From Streptococcus mitis 17/34 (GTDB lineage Bacteria > Bacillota > Bacilli > Lactobacillales > Streptococcaceae), in assembly GCA_000430305.1 (NCBI GenBank), contig ASZZ01000001.1, positions 124,001 to 188,000 on the forward strand: a stretch of 64,000 bases of DNA, given 5' to 3'. Of the stretch, positions 1 to 17,160 are shown one piece after another. Each line of letters opens with the position of its first letter. Positions within the stretch are counted from its first letter, which is position 1. Both the position numbers and the translations under genes were made by a program. The notes under the pieces were generated by a model. It saw nothing but the letters and a program-made list of their open reading frames with translations. It made no database searches and was not told the origin of the DNA.

Positions 1-53
1 TCTTCCAATAACATTAGCAAATTTTGTTCTGTTTCAGAAAGCAAAATATCCAT
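1..53 (-). CDS. Unidentified protein, N-terminal fragment
   Basis: Only the first 17 codons lie in the window (reads MDILLSETEQNLLMLLE on the minus strand). The start is supported by an AAGGAG Shine-Dalgarno seven bases upstream (60-66). An AT-rich imperfect palindrome follows at about 65-90 and could be an operator. It is divergent from rpoB. Too little is present to name a family. Confidence 0.5.
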   Translation of the reverse strand, partial: MDILLSETEQNLLMLLE

Positions 54-253
54 AACAAACCTCCTTATATATTTATACATATATATTAAAAGAAAAAGCG
101 AGTAAAGTCAAGAAAAATAGGCTAGGATAAAATAGGAAAATCTAAATTTACTATATTTTTCTTGGGCTATTAAACTGAAAATGAAGTTTGCAAAGTGATA
201 GTAGAATGCAAATTCTCATAGGAAAAGATTTTGTCAAAAAATCGTCAATTCCC

Positions 254-282
254 TTGAAAAATCTAGCTAATTAGGGTATAAT
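254..282 (+). promoter_or_regulatory. Sigma-A promoter of rpoB-rpoC
   Basis: TTGAAA at 254-259 and TATAAT at 277-282 with the optimal 17-bp spacer. It lies about 250 bases upstream of the rpoB start, so the transcript has a long leader. Confidence 0.8.
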
Positions 283-337
283 GTAAATAATCATTTGTCG
301 TAGGTTTTGTCTGAAATATTGTCCAGACAAGGCTCAC

Positions 338-397
338 AGCAGTTAAATCTTCTGAAAAAGTCAGATTTAGCTGCTCTTTTTGTGCTTTTTTTCAGGA
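338..397 (+). terminator. Terminator-like hairpin in the rpoB leader
   Basis: A 13-bp stem (338-350 pairing with 363-375, one G-U pair, loop 351-362) is followed by CTTTTTGTGCTTTTTTT. It sits between the rpoB promoter (277-282) and the rpoB start (535), so it would act as an attenuator rather than end an upstream gene; the only upstream gene points away. A second small hairpin (488-493 with 502-507) sits just before the ribosome binding site. A conserved leader motif, Lacto-rpoB, is known upstream of rpoB in Lactobacillales; whether this leader matches it needs a covariance-model search. Confidence 0.65.
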
Positions 398-534
398 TTT
401 CGAGTATTTGTAACAAAGATTTAAAGATTCTGAAAATTCATCAAGAGGACACGGTGATAGGGGTTATACAACCATATGACGATTAGAAAGCCTGATTGAT
501 AAGGCTTGGAACTTATTTACAAAGGAGAATCATC

Positions 535-7855
<7,321 letters not shown>

Positions 7856-7863
7856 GAGAGAAT

Positions 7864-7890
7864 GAGAGAGCCTTCGGGTTCTCTTTTATT
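7864..7890 (+). terminator. rpoBC terminator
   Basis: AGAGAGCC (7865-7872), a TTCG tetraloop, GGTTCTCT (7877-7884) and a T-rich tail, ten bases after the rpoC stop. Confidence 0.85.
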
Positions 7891-7934
7891 TTCTGAAAAC
7901 TTTCTCCATTTTTCCATAAAATGTGGTAAAATAA

Positions 7935-8130
7935 TACTCAATGAAAATCAAAGAGCAAACTAGAAAACTAGCCGCAGGTTGCTCAAAGCACTGCTTTGAG
8001 GTTGTAGATAGAACTGACGAAGTCAGCTCAAAACACTGTTTTGAGGTTGTGGATAGAACTGACGAAGTCAGTAACTATACCTACGGCAAGGCGAAGTTGA
8101 CATGGTTTGAAGAGATTTTCGAAGAGTATA
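7935..8130 (-). repeat. BOX element with duplicated boxB-like unit
   Basis: Starts TACTCAATGAAAATCAAAGAG (boxC end, reverse) and ends with GAAGAGATTTTCGAAGAGTA (boxA end, reverse); the internal CTACGGCAAGGCGAAG closely matches the boxA core used in BOX typing. Between them a unit of about 45 bases, AGCACTGCTTTGAGGTTG then GATAGAACTGACGAAGTCAG, occurs twice (about 7986-8025 and 8031-8070). It lies between rpoC and ndk; its reading frame runs open into ndk. Confidence 0.9.
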
Positions 8131-8159
8131 AAAGAAAGAAGCTGACAAAGGAGACAAGT

Positions 8160-8573
8160 ATGGAACAAACATTTTTTATCATCAAACCAGATGGTGTAAA
8201 AAGAGGACTAGTGGGTGAAGTGTTAAAGCGCATCGAACAACGTGGATTTACAATCGAAAAAATGGAGTTGCGTTCACAGGCTTCAGACGAGTTGATTGAC
8301 CAGCACTATCAGGACTTGGTTGGTCAGAGTTTTTACCCACCGATTCGTGAATTTATGACTTCAGGACCGGTTCTTGTAGGTATCATTTCTGGTCCCAAAG
8401 TAATCGAAACTTGGCGGACTATGATGGGTGCGACTCGTCCAGAAGAAGCTTTACTAGGGACGATTCGAGGTGATTTTGCAAGAGCTGCTGGAGAAAATGA
8501 GGTTATCCAAAATGTTGTACATGGTTCAGATTCAGAAGAGTCAGCTAAGCGAGAAATTGCTCTTTGGTTTTAA
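8160..8573 (+). CDS. ndk: Nucleoside diphosphate kinase
   Basis: Transfers the gamma phosphate of ATP to nucleoside diphosphates through a phosphohistidine. The protein is 137 aa, starting [16 protein letters not shown]; the active-site histidine lies in [12 protein letters not shown] near residue 121. The start at 8160 has an AAAGGAGA ribosome binding site. The frame is open upstream through the BOX repeat to 7941, adding 73 codons, but that extension has no ribosome binding site and is repeat-derived, so it is not used. Monocistronic, followed by a strong terminator. Confidence 0.96.
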   Translation: MEQTFFIIKPDGVKRGLVGEVLKRIEQRGFTIEKMELRSQASDELIDQHYQDLVGQSFYPPIREFMTSGPVLVGIISGPKVIETWRTMMGATRPEEALLGTIRGDFARAAGENEVIQNVVHGSDSEESAKREIALWF

Positions 8574-8647
8574 GAGTGGATTGGCTCAATCAATTGGTTA
8601 AAAGTTTATTTGAATAGAAAGTATAGTCAATTAGTTTAAGACATGAC

Positions 8648-8690
8648 GCATAATATCAAATTTTTTAGTCTTTGATATTATGCTTTTTTT
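8648..8690 (+). terminator. ndk terminator
   Basis: Perfect 13-bp stem (8648-8660 with 8671-8683) followed by seven T. Confidence 0.9.
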
Positions 8691-8702
8691 GATTTCAAGT
8701 TT

Positions 8703-8816
8703 ATATTCTTCGAAAATCTCTTCAAGCTACGTCAGCTCTATCTGTAACCTCAAAACAGTATTTCGAGCAACCTGCGGCTAGCTTCCTAGTTTGCTTTTTG
8801 ATTTTCATTGAGTATT
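8703..8816 (+). repeat. BOX element, short boxA-boxC form
   Basis: Begins TATTCTTCGAAAATCTCTTC and ends GATTTTCATTGAGTATT, the mirror image of the 7935-8130 element. It lacks the CTACGGCAAGGCGA part of boxA and has a single shortened middle unit. Together with the first element it flanks ndk in inverted orientation. Confidence 0.85.
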
Positions 8817-8919
8817 AGTCTCTGGTGTTTGTTTAGCGTCTTAAAGAGACATTTGAGAAGATTGGAAACAGTTCCCTCTTTTCTCCTAGTATAATGATTG
8901 GTAGGGAGGGAGAGAAAAG

Positions 8920-9540
8920 ATGAAATCAATGAGAATCTTATTTTTGTTAGTTTTAATTCAAATCAGTTTGAGTAGCTGTTTCCTATGGAAGGAATGCATC
9001 TTGTCCTTTAAACAAAGTACAGCTTTTTTCATCGGAAGTATGGTCTTCGTTTCAGGAATCTGTGCTGGAGTAAATTATCTTTATACCCGTAAGCAAGAAG
9101 TTCATAGTGTCCTAGCCAGTAAGAAGTCGGTGAAGCTTTTTTACAGTATGTTACTCTTAATTAATTTGCTAGGAGCTGTCCTTGTCTTGTCAGATAACTT
9201 GTTCATCAAAAATACGCTGCAACAAGAATTAGTTGACTTTTTATTGCCATCCTTTTTCTTTCTATTTGGGCTAGATTTGTTGATTTTTTTACCCTTGAAA
9301 AAATACATTCGCGATTTGCTTGCTATGCTAGATAGAAAAAAGACAGTGTTGGTGACTATTTTAGCAACACTTCTTTTCTTAAGAAATCCAATGACCATTG
9401 TCTCTCTTCTGATTTATATTGGACTGGGCTTGTTTTTTGCAGCCTATCTTGTCCCAAATTCGGTTAAAAAGGAAGTTTCCTTTTATGGTCATATTTTCCG
9501 AGATCTTGTATTGGTCATTGCTACGCTCATTTTCTTTTAG
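8920..9540 (+). CDS. Putative integral membrane protein
   Basis: A 206-aa hydrophobic protein with about six membrane segments (near residues 5-23, 34-52, 72-92, 107-125, 140-160, 185-205) and a Cys at residue 20 in LSSC that could be a coincidental lipobox. No family recognised. The start has a GGGAGGGAGA ribosome binding site and a TATAAT -10 at 8890-8895. It precedes tsaE, with which it may be read in part. Confidence 0.75.
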   Translation: MKSMRILFLLVLIQISLSSCFLWKECILSFKQSTAFFIGSMVFVSGICAGVNYLYTRKQEVHSVLASKKSVKLFYSMLLLINLLGAVLVLSDNLFIKNTLQQELVDFLLPSFFFLFGLDLLIFLPLKKYIRDLLAMLDRKKTVLVTILATLLFLRNPMTIVSLLIYIGLGLFFAAYLVPNSVKKEVSFYGHIFRDLVLVIATLIFF

Positions 9541-9588
9541 AGAAAGCTTGTTTTTATGGAGGTTATGATGGTAAGTTTAGCAGGAAAA

Positions 9589-9618
9589 TAGACACAAAAG
9601 AAAAGTTTTTGGTATAAT
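9589..9618 (+). promoter_or_regulatory. Promoter of tsaE operon, leaderless transcript
   Basis: TAGACA (9589-9594), 18-bp spacer, extended -10 TGG-TATAAT (9610-9618). The ATG of tsaE is at 9625, where transcription would start, and no Shine-Dalgarno is visible. Confidence 0.65.
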
Positions 9619-9624
9619 AAGAAT

Positions 9625-10068
9625 ATGTACACAAAAAATGAAGAAGAGCTGCAAGCCTTAGGGGAGCGTTTGGGTCATCTATTAGAAAAGAATGATGTTT
9701 TAATCTTAACTGGTGAACTTGGGGCAGGCAAAACGACCTTTACAAAAGGTCTTGCTAAAGGGTTACAGATTACTCAGATGATTAAGAGTCCAACCTACAC
9801 TATCGTAAGAGAGTATGAAGGTCGTCTTCCACTTTACCACCTAGATGTTTATCGTATCGAGGGCGACGCTGATTCTATTGACTTGGATGAGTTTCTCTTT
9901 GGTGGCGGCGTGACTGTTATCGAGTGGGGCACTCTCTTAGGAGATGCCTTGCCAGATACTTATTTAGAGTTGGAAATTCTGAAAGAGGAAGACGGTCGCA
10001 GGTTAAATTTCCAAGCAAAGGGTTTGCGTGCAGAAAAGCTTTTAGAGGAGCTTCAACATGGAGTATGA
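9625..10068 (+). CDS. tsaE: tRNA threonylcarbamoyladenosine biosynthesis protein TsaE
   Basis: ATPase of the TsaBDE complex that makes t6A37 on ANN-decoding tRNAs. 147 aa, typical length. Walker A is GELGAGKTT (about residues 31-39), followed by SPTYTIVREY and the LYHLDVYR and IEWG motifs of the family. It overlaps the following acetyltransferase by 11 bases, indicating an operon tsaE-GNAT-LCP. Confidence 0.95.
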   Translation: MYTKNEEELQALGERLGHLLEKNDVLILTGELGAGKTTFTKGLAKGLQITQMIKSPTYTIVREYEGRLPLYHLDVYRIEGDADSIDLDEFLFGGGVTVIEWGTLLGDALPDTYLELEILKEEDGRRLNFQAKGLRAEKLLEELQHGV

Positions 10069-10576
10069 ATTGCTCATTAGGGAAGCAGAGCCTAATGATG
10101 CTGCTGAATTAGTGGCCTTTTTAAATCGTGTAAGTTTGGAGACAGATTTTACCAGCTTAGACGGAGATGGTATTCTCTTGACCAGTGAGGAGATGGAAGT
10201 ATTCCTCAACAAGCAAGCTAGTTGGGACAATCAGATAACCTTACTTGCATTCTTAAATGATAAAATTGCTGGCCTTGTAAATATTACAGCTGACCAGCGC
10301 AAGAGAGTTCGTCATATTGGAGATCTTTTTATTGTGATTGGTAAGAAATATTGGAATAATGGACTGGGAAATTTGTTGCTTGAAGAAGTCATAGAGTGGG
10401 CACAAGCAAGTGGCATTCTGCGTCGTCTCCAACTGACTGTCCAAACTCGTAATCAAGCTGCAGTTCATCTTTATCAAAAGCATGGCTTTGTAATTGAAGG
10501 TCGCCAAGAGCGTGGGGCATATATAGAAGAAGGGAAATTTATCGATGTTTACTTGATGGGTAAACTGATAGATTAG
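10058..10576 (+). CDS. GNAT family N-acetyltransferase
   Basis: 172 aa. The GNAT fold is seen in the acetyl-CoA loop region KKYWNNGLGNLLLEEVIEWA and the C-terminal QTRNQAAVHLYQKHGFVIEG motif typical of RimI/RimJ-like enzymes. The substrate is unknown; tsaE neighbourhoods often carry RimI-type genes, but this one does not look like canonical RimI. It starts inside the end of tsaE. Confidence 0.88.
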   Translation: MEYELLIREAEPNDAAELVAFLNRVSLETDFTSLDGDGILLTSEEMEVFLNKQASWDNQITLLAFLNDKIAGLVNITADQRKRVRHIGDLFIVIGKKYWNNGLGNLLLEEVIEWAQASGILRRLQLTVQTRNQAAVHLYQKHGFVIEGRQERGAYIEEGKFIDVYLMGKLID

Positions 10577-10583
10577 TAGAAAT

Positions 10584-11600
10584 ATGGTTAAAAAAATTAT
10601 TGGAATGGTGCTAGCTTTTCTAGCTGTGACAGTTTTGGGTGTCGGTGTTTTTGCTTATACTATTTATCAGCAAGGTACAGAGACTTTGGCAAAAACCTAT
10701 AAAAAAATAGGAGAAGAAACCAAGGTTATTGAAGCAACAGAGCCTTTGACCATTCTGTTGATGGGGGTTGATACTGGGAACGTAGAGCGTACAGACCAAT
10801 GGGCTGGAAATAGTGACAGTATGATTTTGCTGACTGTCAATCCTCACACAAAGAAAACGACGATGATGAGTTTGGAACGTGATATCCTGACTAAAATTCA
10901 ACATAAAGATGGTAGTATTGAAGAAGCGAAGCTAAACGCTGCCTATGCTGGTGGTGGTGCAGAACTTGCGATAGAAACAATTCAAAAGATGATGAACCTC
11001 CATATTGATCGCTATATTATGGTCAATATGCAAGGATTGCAACAATTGGTCGATGCAGTTGGAGGTATTACGGTTAATAATACACTAGGTTTCCCGATTT
11101 CTATCAGTGATCAAGAAGAATTTAACACCATTTCTATCGGTGTTGGAGAACAGACAATAAATGGAGAGGAAGCACTTGTTTATTCACGCATGCGTTATCA
11201 AGACCCAGAAGGAGACTACGGACGTCAGAAGCGTCAGCGTGAAGTCATTCAAAAAGTTGTTGAAAAAGTTCTTAGTTTAAATAGTGTTAGTCACTATCAG
11301 TCTATCTTAAAAGCCCTAAGTACTAATATGCAGACTAATATCGATTTATCTGCGAAAAGTATTCCAAGCTTATTGGGCTACAAAGATTCATTTAAAACCA
11401 TTGAAACACAACAGTTGAAGGGTGAAGGGGAGATGCTACAAGGCGTTTCTTATCAAATTGTTACGAGAAACCACATGTTGGAAATGCAGAATCTTTTGAG
11501 ACGTTCTTTGGGACAAGAAGAAGTCACTCAGCTTGAAACAAATGTTGTCTTATTTGAAGATTTATTTGGACGAACACCTGTTGGTGACGAAGACAATTAA
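10584..11600 (+). CDS. brpA: LytR-CpsA-Psr (LCP) family cell-wall ligase
   Basis: 338 aa with one N-terminal membrane anchor (about residues 5-25) and an extracellular LCP domain: LTILLMGVDTG, SDSMILLTVNP, MSLERDILT and YSRMRYQDPEGDYGRQKRQREV with its conserved Arg cluster. LCP proteins attach teichoic acid or capsule polymers to peptidoglycan. It lies seven bases after the acetyltransferase. The symbol follows its streptococcal use for this locus; psr is also used. Confidence 0.88.
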   Translation: MVKKIIGMVLAFLAVTVLGVGVFAYTIYQQGTETLAKTYKKIGEETKVIEATEPLTILLMGVDTGNVERTDQWAGNSDSMILLTVNPHTKKTTMMSLERDILTKIQHKDGSIEEAKLNAAYAGGGAELAIETIQKMMNLHIDRYIMVNMQGLQQLVDAVGGITVNNTLGFPISISDQEEFNTISIGVGEQTINGEEALVYSRMRYQDPEGDYGRQKRQREVIQKVVEKVLSLNSVSHYQSILKALSTNMQTNIDLSAKSIPSLLGYKDSFKTIETQQLKGEGEMLQGVSYQIVTRNHMLEMQNLLRRSLGQEEVTQLETNVVLFEDLFGRTPVGDEDN

Positions 11601-11623
11601 CTTTCTTACTATAAATAAAAAAA

Positions 11624-11654
11624 TCAATCGTGGGAAATTTCCTGCGATTTTTTC
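11624..11654 (+). terminator. Terminator after LCP gene
   Basis: AATCG (11626-11630) pairs with CGATT (11645-11649), with GG/CC pairs inside, then TTTTTT. Confidence 0.75.
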
Positions 11655-11661
11655 AAAAAAA

Positions 11662-11669
11662 TACGAATA
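11662..11669 (+). promoter_or_regulatory. ComX (SigX) combox promoter of cinA
   Basis: Exact TACGAATA, the core recognised by the competence sigma factor ComX in streptococci, 17 bases before the cinA start codon. It marks cinA-recA-dinF as late competence genes. Confidence 0.88.
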
Positions 11670-11686
11670 GATAGGTAGGAGGAAAC

Positions 11687-12942
11687 ATGAAAGCAGAAAT
11701 TATTGCTGTTGGAACAGAGATTTTGACAGGACAGATTGTCAATACCAATGCTCAGTTTTTATCGGAAAAACTAGCAGAGATTGGGGTAGATGTTTATTTT
11801 CAGACGGCTGTAGGAGACAATGAAGCTCGTCTCTTGTCTTTGCTTGAGATTGCCAGTCAACGTAGCAGTTTGGTGATTTTGACAGGTGGTTTGGGGCCAA
11901 CTGAGGATGACCTAACCAAACAAACGTTGGCTAAATTTTTAGGGAAAGAATTAGTCTTTGATCCTCAGGCGCAGGCGAAGTTGGATGTATTTTTTGCTCA
12001 GAGACCAGACTATGCCCGAACACCGAATAACGAAAGACAAGCTCAACTTGTAGAAGGGGCGACTCCGCTACCAAATGAAACAGGGCTGGCAGTTGGAGGA
12101 ATCTTAGAAGTAGACGGAGTGACCTACGTCGTCCTTCCTGGTCCACCAAGTGAATTGAAACCCATGGTCTTAAAGCAGCTTCTACCCAAGTTGATGACAG
12201 GGAGCAAGCTGTATTCCCGAGTTCTTCGTTTCTTTGGAATTGGCGAAAGTCAGCTGGTTACGATTTTGGCTGATTTGATTGATAATCAAACAGATCCGAC
12301 CTTGGCACCTTATGCCAAGACAGGAGAAGTCACTCTACGTCTGTCAACAAAGGTTAGCAGTCAAGAAGAGGCGAATCAAGCGCTGGATATCTTAGAAAAC
12401 CAAATCTTGGAGTATCAGACCTTTGAAGGAATTTGTTTACGAGAACTTTGCTATGGTTATGGGGAAGAAACTAGTTTAGCTAGCATTGTGGTAGAAGAAC
12501 TGAAAAAGCAAGGGAAAACCATTACGGCAGCAGAGAGTTTGACGGCAGGTCTTTTCCAAGCTACTGTAGCTGATTTTTCAGGAGCTTCAAGTATATTTAA
12601 GGGCGGTTTCGTGACCTATAGCTTGGAGGAAAAATCAAAAATGTTGGATATTCCTGCCAAGGATTTGGAAGAACATGGTGTTGTGTCTGCATTTACAGCC
12701 CAGAAGATGGCTGAGCAGGCACGAAGCAGGACCCAGTCTGATTTTGGCCTTAGTTTGACTGGCGTGGCAGGACCAGATAGCTAGAAGGGCACCCAGCTGG
12801 GACAGTTTACCTAGGGTTGGCGCAAGAGAAAGGAACTGAGGTCATCAAGGTGAATATTGGAGGCAGAAGTCGAGCAGATGTACGTCACATTGCGGTTATG
12901 CATGCCTTTAACCTAGTTCGCAAGGCTTTATTAAGTAACTAA
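11687..12942 (+). CDS. cinA: Competence/damage-inducible protein CinA, frame broken by 1-base deletion
   Basis: Nucleotide-cofactor repair protein (N-terminal molybdopterin-binding-like domain with [13 protein letters not shown]-type motif, C-terminal NMN deamidase domain with AESLTAG), which in streptococci also brings RecA to the membrane in competence. The frame stops at 12784 after GVAGPDS, where the family continues [15 protein letters not shown]; this reading resumes from 12782 in the other frame and ends at 12942. One missing C at 12781 explains it and gives 418 aa, the pneumococcal length. Ribosome binding site TAGGAGG at 11675-11681. Confidence 0.92.
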
Positions 12943-12946
12943 CTTT

Positions 12947-12955
12947 TGATATAAT
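12947..12955 (+). promoter_or_regulatory. Internal recA promoter, extended -10
   Basis: TGA-TATAAT at 12947-12955 directly after the cinA stop; no good -35. It would give competence-independent recA expression. Confidence 0.55.
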
Positions 12956-12996
12956 AGTAGATAGGTCTAAGGACCATTAGAATGTAGGAGAATAGA

Positions 12997-14164
<1,168 letters not shown>

Positions 14165-14172
14165 GTTGTTAA

Positions 14173-14198
14173 AGTAGTGGAGAAATCCACTGCTTTTT
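14173..14198 (+). terminator. recA terminator
   Basis: AGTAGTGGA (14173-14181), GAAA loop, TCCACTGCT (14186-14194), then T5. Confidence 0.85.
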
Positions 14199-14243
14199 CG
14201 TTGATTTGCTCTGGTTCTCAGCTCATGCATAGTTTGCTGTTTC

Positions 14244-14272
14244 TTGTCGCTCCTCTAGAAAGCTGATATAAT
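14244..14272 (+). promoter_or_regulatory. dinF promoter, leaderless transcript
   Basis: TTGTCG (14244-14249), 17-bp spacer, extended TGA-TATAAT ending at 14272. The dinF ATG at 14279 falls at the expected transcription start and has no Shine-Dalgarno. Confidence 0.65.
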
Positions 14273-14278
14273 AGCCTT

Positions 14279-15649
14279 ATGAATAAAAAACGAACAGTGG
14301 ACCTGATTCATGGTCCTATTCTTCCTTCGCTCTTGAGTTTTGCCTTCCCAATCTTGCTGTCCAATATTTTCCAACAGCTCTATAACACTGCTGATGTCTT
14401 GATTGTTGGACGATTTCTTGGTCAAGATTCTTTGGCAGCAGTAGGAGCGACAACGGCCATTTTTGATCTGATTATAGGCTTTACACTTGGTGTCGGAAAT
14501 GGTATGGGGATTGTCATTGCCCGCTATTATGGGGCACGGAATTTTACTAAGATTAAGGAAGCAGTAGCGGCTACCTGGATTTTAGGTGCTCTTTTGAGTA
14601 TTGTAGTGATGCTACTGGGCTTTCTTGGTTTGTATCCTCTCTTGCAATATCTGGATACACCTGCAGAAATCCTCCCTCAGTCCTATCAATATATTTCTAT
14701 GATTGTGACCTGTGTCGGTGTCAGTTTTGCCTATAACCTCTTTGCAGGCTTGTTGCGGTCTATTGGGGACAGTCTAGCGGCTCTTGGTTTTCTGATTTTC
14801 TCTGCGTTGGTCAATGTGGTTTTGGATTTGTATTTCATCACGCAATTGCATCTGGGAGTTCAATCTGCGGGCCTTGCCACCATTATTTCGCAAGGTTTAT
14901 CAGCGGTTCTCTGCTTTTATTATATACGCAAGAGTGTGCCAGAACTTTTGCCTCAGTTTAAGCATTTTAAATGGGATAAGGCCTTGTATGCGGATCTCTT
15001 GGAGCAAGGTTTGGCTATGGGCTTGATGAGCTCGATTGTATCTATCGGTAGTGTGATTTTACAGTCTTCTGTTAATACCTTTGGTGCTGTAATTATCAGT
15101 GCCCAGACGGCAGCTCGACGCATTATGGCCTTCGCCCTTCTTCCTATGACCGCTATTTCTGCGTCGATGACGACCTTTGCTTCGCAGAATCTTGGTGCTA
15201 AGAAACCAGACCGCATTGTTCAAGGACTTCGAATCGGCAGTCGTCTAAGTATGTCCTGGGCAGTTTTTGTTTGTGTCTTCCTCTTTTTTGCCAGTCCTGC
15301 CTTAGTTTCCTTCTTGGCCAGTTCAACGGATGGTTACTTGGTAGAAAATGGTAGTCTCTATCTGCAAATCAGCTCAGCCTTTTATCCCATTTTGAGCCTC
15401 TTGTTGATTTATCGCAATTGCTTGCAGGGCTTGGGGCAAAAGATCCTTCCTCTAGTTTCTAGCTTTATTGAACTAATCGGGAAAATTGCTTTTGTGGTCT
15501 TGATTATTCCTTGGGCAGGCTATAAGGGTGTTATCCTCTGCGAACCCCTTATCTGGGTTGCCATGACCATTCAATTGTACTTCTCACTCTTCCGTCATCC
15601 TTTGATAAAAGATGGCAAGGCCATCTTGGCAACAAAAGTGTCATCCTAG
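14279..15649 (+). CDS. dinF: MATE family efflux transporter DinF
   Basis: 456 aa, twelve predicted membrane helices, with the MATE signature near the N-terminus (NIFQQLYNTADVLIVGRFLG and AAVGATTAIFDLI). The family exports cationic drugs or bile salts using Na+ or H+; in pneumococcus it lies in the competence-induced cinA-recA-dinF transcript. Here it also has its own promoter and is separated from recA by a terminator. lytA, which follows dinF in pneumococcus, is missing. Confidence 0.92.
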   Translation: MNKKRTVDLIHGPILPSLLSFAFPILLSNIFQQLYNTADVLIVGRFLGQDSLAAVGATTAIFDLIIGFTLGVGNGMGIVIARYYGARNFTKIKEAVAATWILGALLSIVVMLLGFLGLYPLLQYLDTPAEILPQSYQYISMIVTCVGVSFAYNLFAGLLRSIGDSLAALGFLIFSALVNVVLDLYFITQLHLGVQSAGLATIISQGLSAVLCFYYIRKSVPELLPQFKHFKWDKALYADLLEQGLAMGLMSSIVSIGSVILQSSVNTFGAVIISAQTAARRIMAFALLPMTAISASMTTFASQNLGAKKPDRIVQGLRIGSRLSMSWAVFVCVFLFFASPALVSFLASSTDGYLVENGSLYLQISSAFYPILSLLLIYRNCLQGLGQKILPLVSSFIELIGKIAFVVLIIPWAGYKGVILCEPLIWVAMTIQLYFSLFRHPLIKDGKAILATKVSS

Positions 15650-15681
15650 CTTGATTTACTGAATAAAATCTATTTCCTCTA

Positions 15682-15710
15682 GTGAAAATCGAAAAAACTT
15701 GTGTTATAAT
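15682..15710 (+). promoter_or_regulatory. yebC promoter
   Basis: GTGAAA (15682-15687), 17-bp spacer, TATAAT (15705-15710). Confidence 0.55.
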
Positions 15711-15745
15711 AAGAAAGATTAAAATGTGAAAAAAGGAGATTCCTA

Positions 15746-16462
15746 ATGGGACGTAAATGGGCCAATATCGTAGCCAAGAAAACGGCTAAAGATGGAGCTA
15801 ACTCTAAAGTATATGCAAAATTTGGTGTAGAAATCTATGTAGCAGCTAAGAAAGGTGATCCAGACCCAGAATCAAATACTGCTTTGAAATTCGTTATCGA
15901 CCGTGCTAAACAAGCCCAAGTGCCAAAACACGTTATCGATAAAGCGATTGATAAAGCAAAAGGAAACACAGACGAAACCTTTACAGAAGGACGTTACGAA
16001 GGTTTTGGACCGAACGGTTCTATGTTGATCGTTGATACCTTGACTTCTAACGTCAACCGTACAGCAGCTAATGTCCGTGCAGCTTTTGGTAAAAACGGCG
16101 GAAACATGGGTGCTTCAGGTTCAGTTTCTTACCTCTTTGACAATAAGGGTGTTATCGTATTTGCAGGTGAAGATGCGGATGCGGTCTTTGAGCAATTGCT
16201 AGAAGCAGATGTGGATGTGGACGATGTAGAAGCAGAAGAAGGAACAATCACTGTTTACACAGCTCCAACAGACCTTCACAAGGCTATCGTTGCCCTTCGT
16301 GAATCAGGTATTGAAGAATTCCAAGTGACTGAATTAGAAATGATTCCTCAGTCAGAAGTGGAATTGTCAGGCGAAGACCTTGAAACCTTTGAAAAACTTT
16401 ACAGCGTTCTTGAAGACGACGAAGACGTACAAAAGATTTATACGAACGTAGATGGATTCTAA
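15746..16462 (+). CDS. yebC: YebC/PmpR family protein
   Basis: 238 aa. Starts [20 protein letters not shown] and contains [19 protein letters not shown] and [13 protein letters not shown], hallmarks of the family. Members bind DNA as regulators, and recent work ties related proteins to relieving ribosome stalling at proline runs; which role applies here is unknown. AAAGGAG ribosome binding site, single-gene unit with its own terminator. Confidence 0.93.
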   Translation: MGRKWANIVAKKTAKDGANSKVYAKFGVEIYVAAKKGDPDPESNTALKFVIDRAKQAQVPKHVIDKAIDKAKGNTDETFTEGRYEGFGPNGSMLIVDTLTSNVNRTAANVRAAFGKNGGNMGASGSVSYLFDNKGVIVFAGEDADAVFEQLLEADVDVDDVEAEEGTITVYTAPTDLHKAIVALRESGIEEFQVTELEMIPQSEVELSGEDLETFEKLYSVLEDDEDVQKIYTNVDGF

Positions 16463-16468
16463 TAGAAA

Positions 16469-16502
16469 AACGAACAGTTTTACTAGCTGTTCGTTTTTTT
16501 TT
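16469..16502 (+). terminator. yebC terminator
   Basis: AACGAACAG (16469-16477) pairs perfectly with CTGTTCGTT (16487-16495), followed by a run of T. Confidence 0.9.
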
Positions 16503-16560
16503 AATATTTGAACTTAGAATCTGGTTTTAGAATCGTTTTGTTGCTTGCTTTTTTCTAGAC

Positions 16561-17160
16561 CTAGACCGACTGATGTTTTTGGACGAGCAAGAGCTGTCCA
16601 TCGTCCTGTTTTGCAAAAGTTAAGGTAACAGTCTTAATCTTGTCTCCAATAGAGATATAGGTGATTTTTTTCGTATTGTAACCCCCAAGAGTGAAGTCAA
16701 ACTCGGAATCTGGCTGTCCGTGTTTGTTGATAATATCTTCGTAGTTGGTACCACCTTTTCCTTTGTTGTCAAGGTCACCTTCGATTAAGGCGTCGAACTG
16801 TTCTTGGGTCCAGGTGGAGGTATCGTCTGTCGAGCCGCTTTCTTCTTTGCGTTCCATTGAGGCACTCGTATCTAGGTAGGAACGGTTAAACTCCCTGGCA
16901 TACTCTTTGTAGACATCAGCGTATAGTACCTGAGTCGTAAAGAAAAGTACAACAGAGGCAATTGCCAGGGATGTCCCGATAATAGCCATTGTTTTCCGTT
17001 TTTTGAGGTTGACGATAAGACCGATAATCCCCAAGATAAATGCGACGATGGCGATGAACAACGATGGATAGTTAATAAACGGGATCCAGGATCCTAAAAG
17101 TGCGATGGCTCCAAAAATGGTTGCTAAGATTCCTAAAACTCTTTGTTCTTCTGGTTTCAT
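16561..17160 (-). CDS. Small membrane protein with C-terminal extracytoplasmic domain
   Basis: 199 aa from the ATG at 17160 (MKPEEQRVLG), preferred because GGGAGA lies upstream; an ATG 21 bases earlier has none. Residues about 8-85 form three to four membrane helices with GGG/GI-rich turns like DUF4190 proteins. The C-terminal half (about 110-199) is soluble and contains NYEDIINKHGQPDSEFDF and ITYISIGDKIKTVTLTF, resembling the small SmpA/OmlA-like beta-domains of Gram-positive lipoproteins. Function unknown. Divergent from the MarR gene. Confidence 0.75.
   Translation of the reverse strand: MKPEEQRVLGILATIFGAIALLGSWIPFINYPSLFIAIVAFILGIIGLIVNLKKRKTMAIIGTSLAIASVVLFFTTQVLYADVYKEYAREFNRSYLDTSASMERKEESGSTDDTSTWTQEQFDALIEGDLDNKGKGGTNYEDIINKHGQPDSEFDFTLGGYNTKKITYISIGDKIKTVTLTFAKQDDGQLLLVQKHQSV

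Noticed and set aside
496-534. Upstream extension of RpoB
   Set aside because: No ribosome binding site; TTG at 535 behind AAAGGAG gives the standard N-terminus and 1203 aa.
7941-8159. 73-codon N-terminal extension of Ndk through the BOX repeat
   Set aside because: Translation of repeat DNA without a ribosome binding site; Ndk has its usual 137 aa from 8160.
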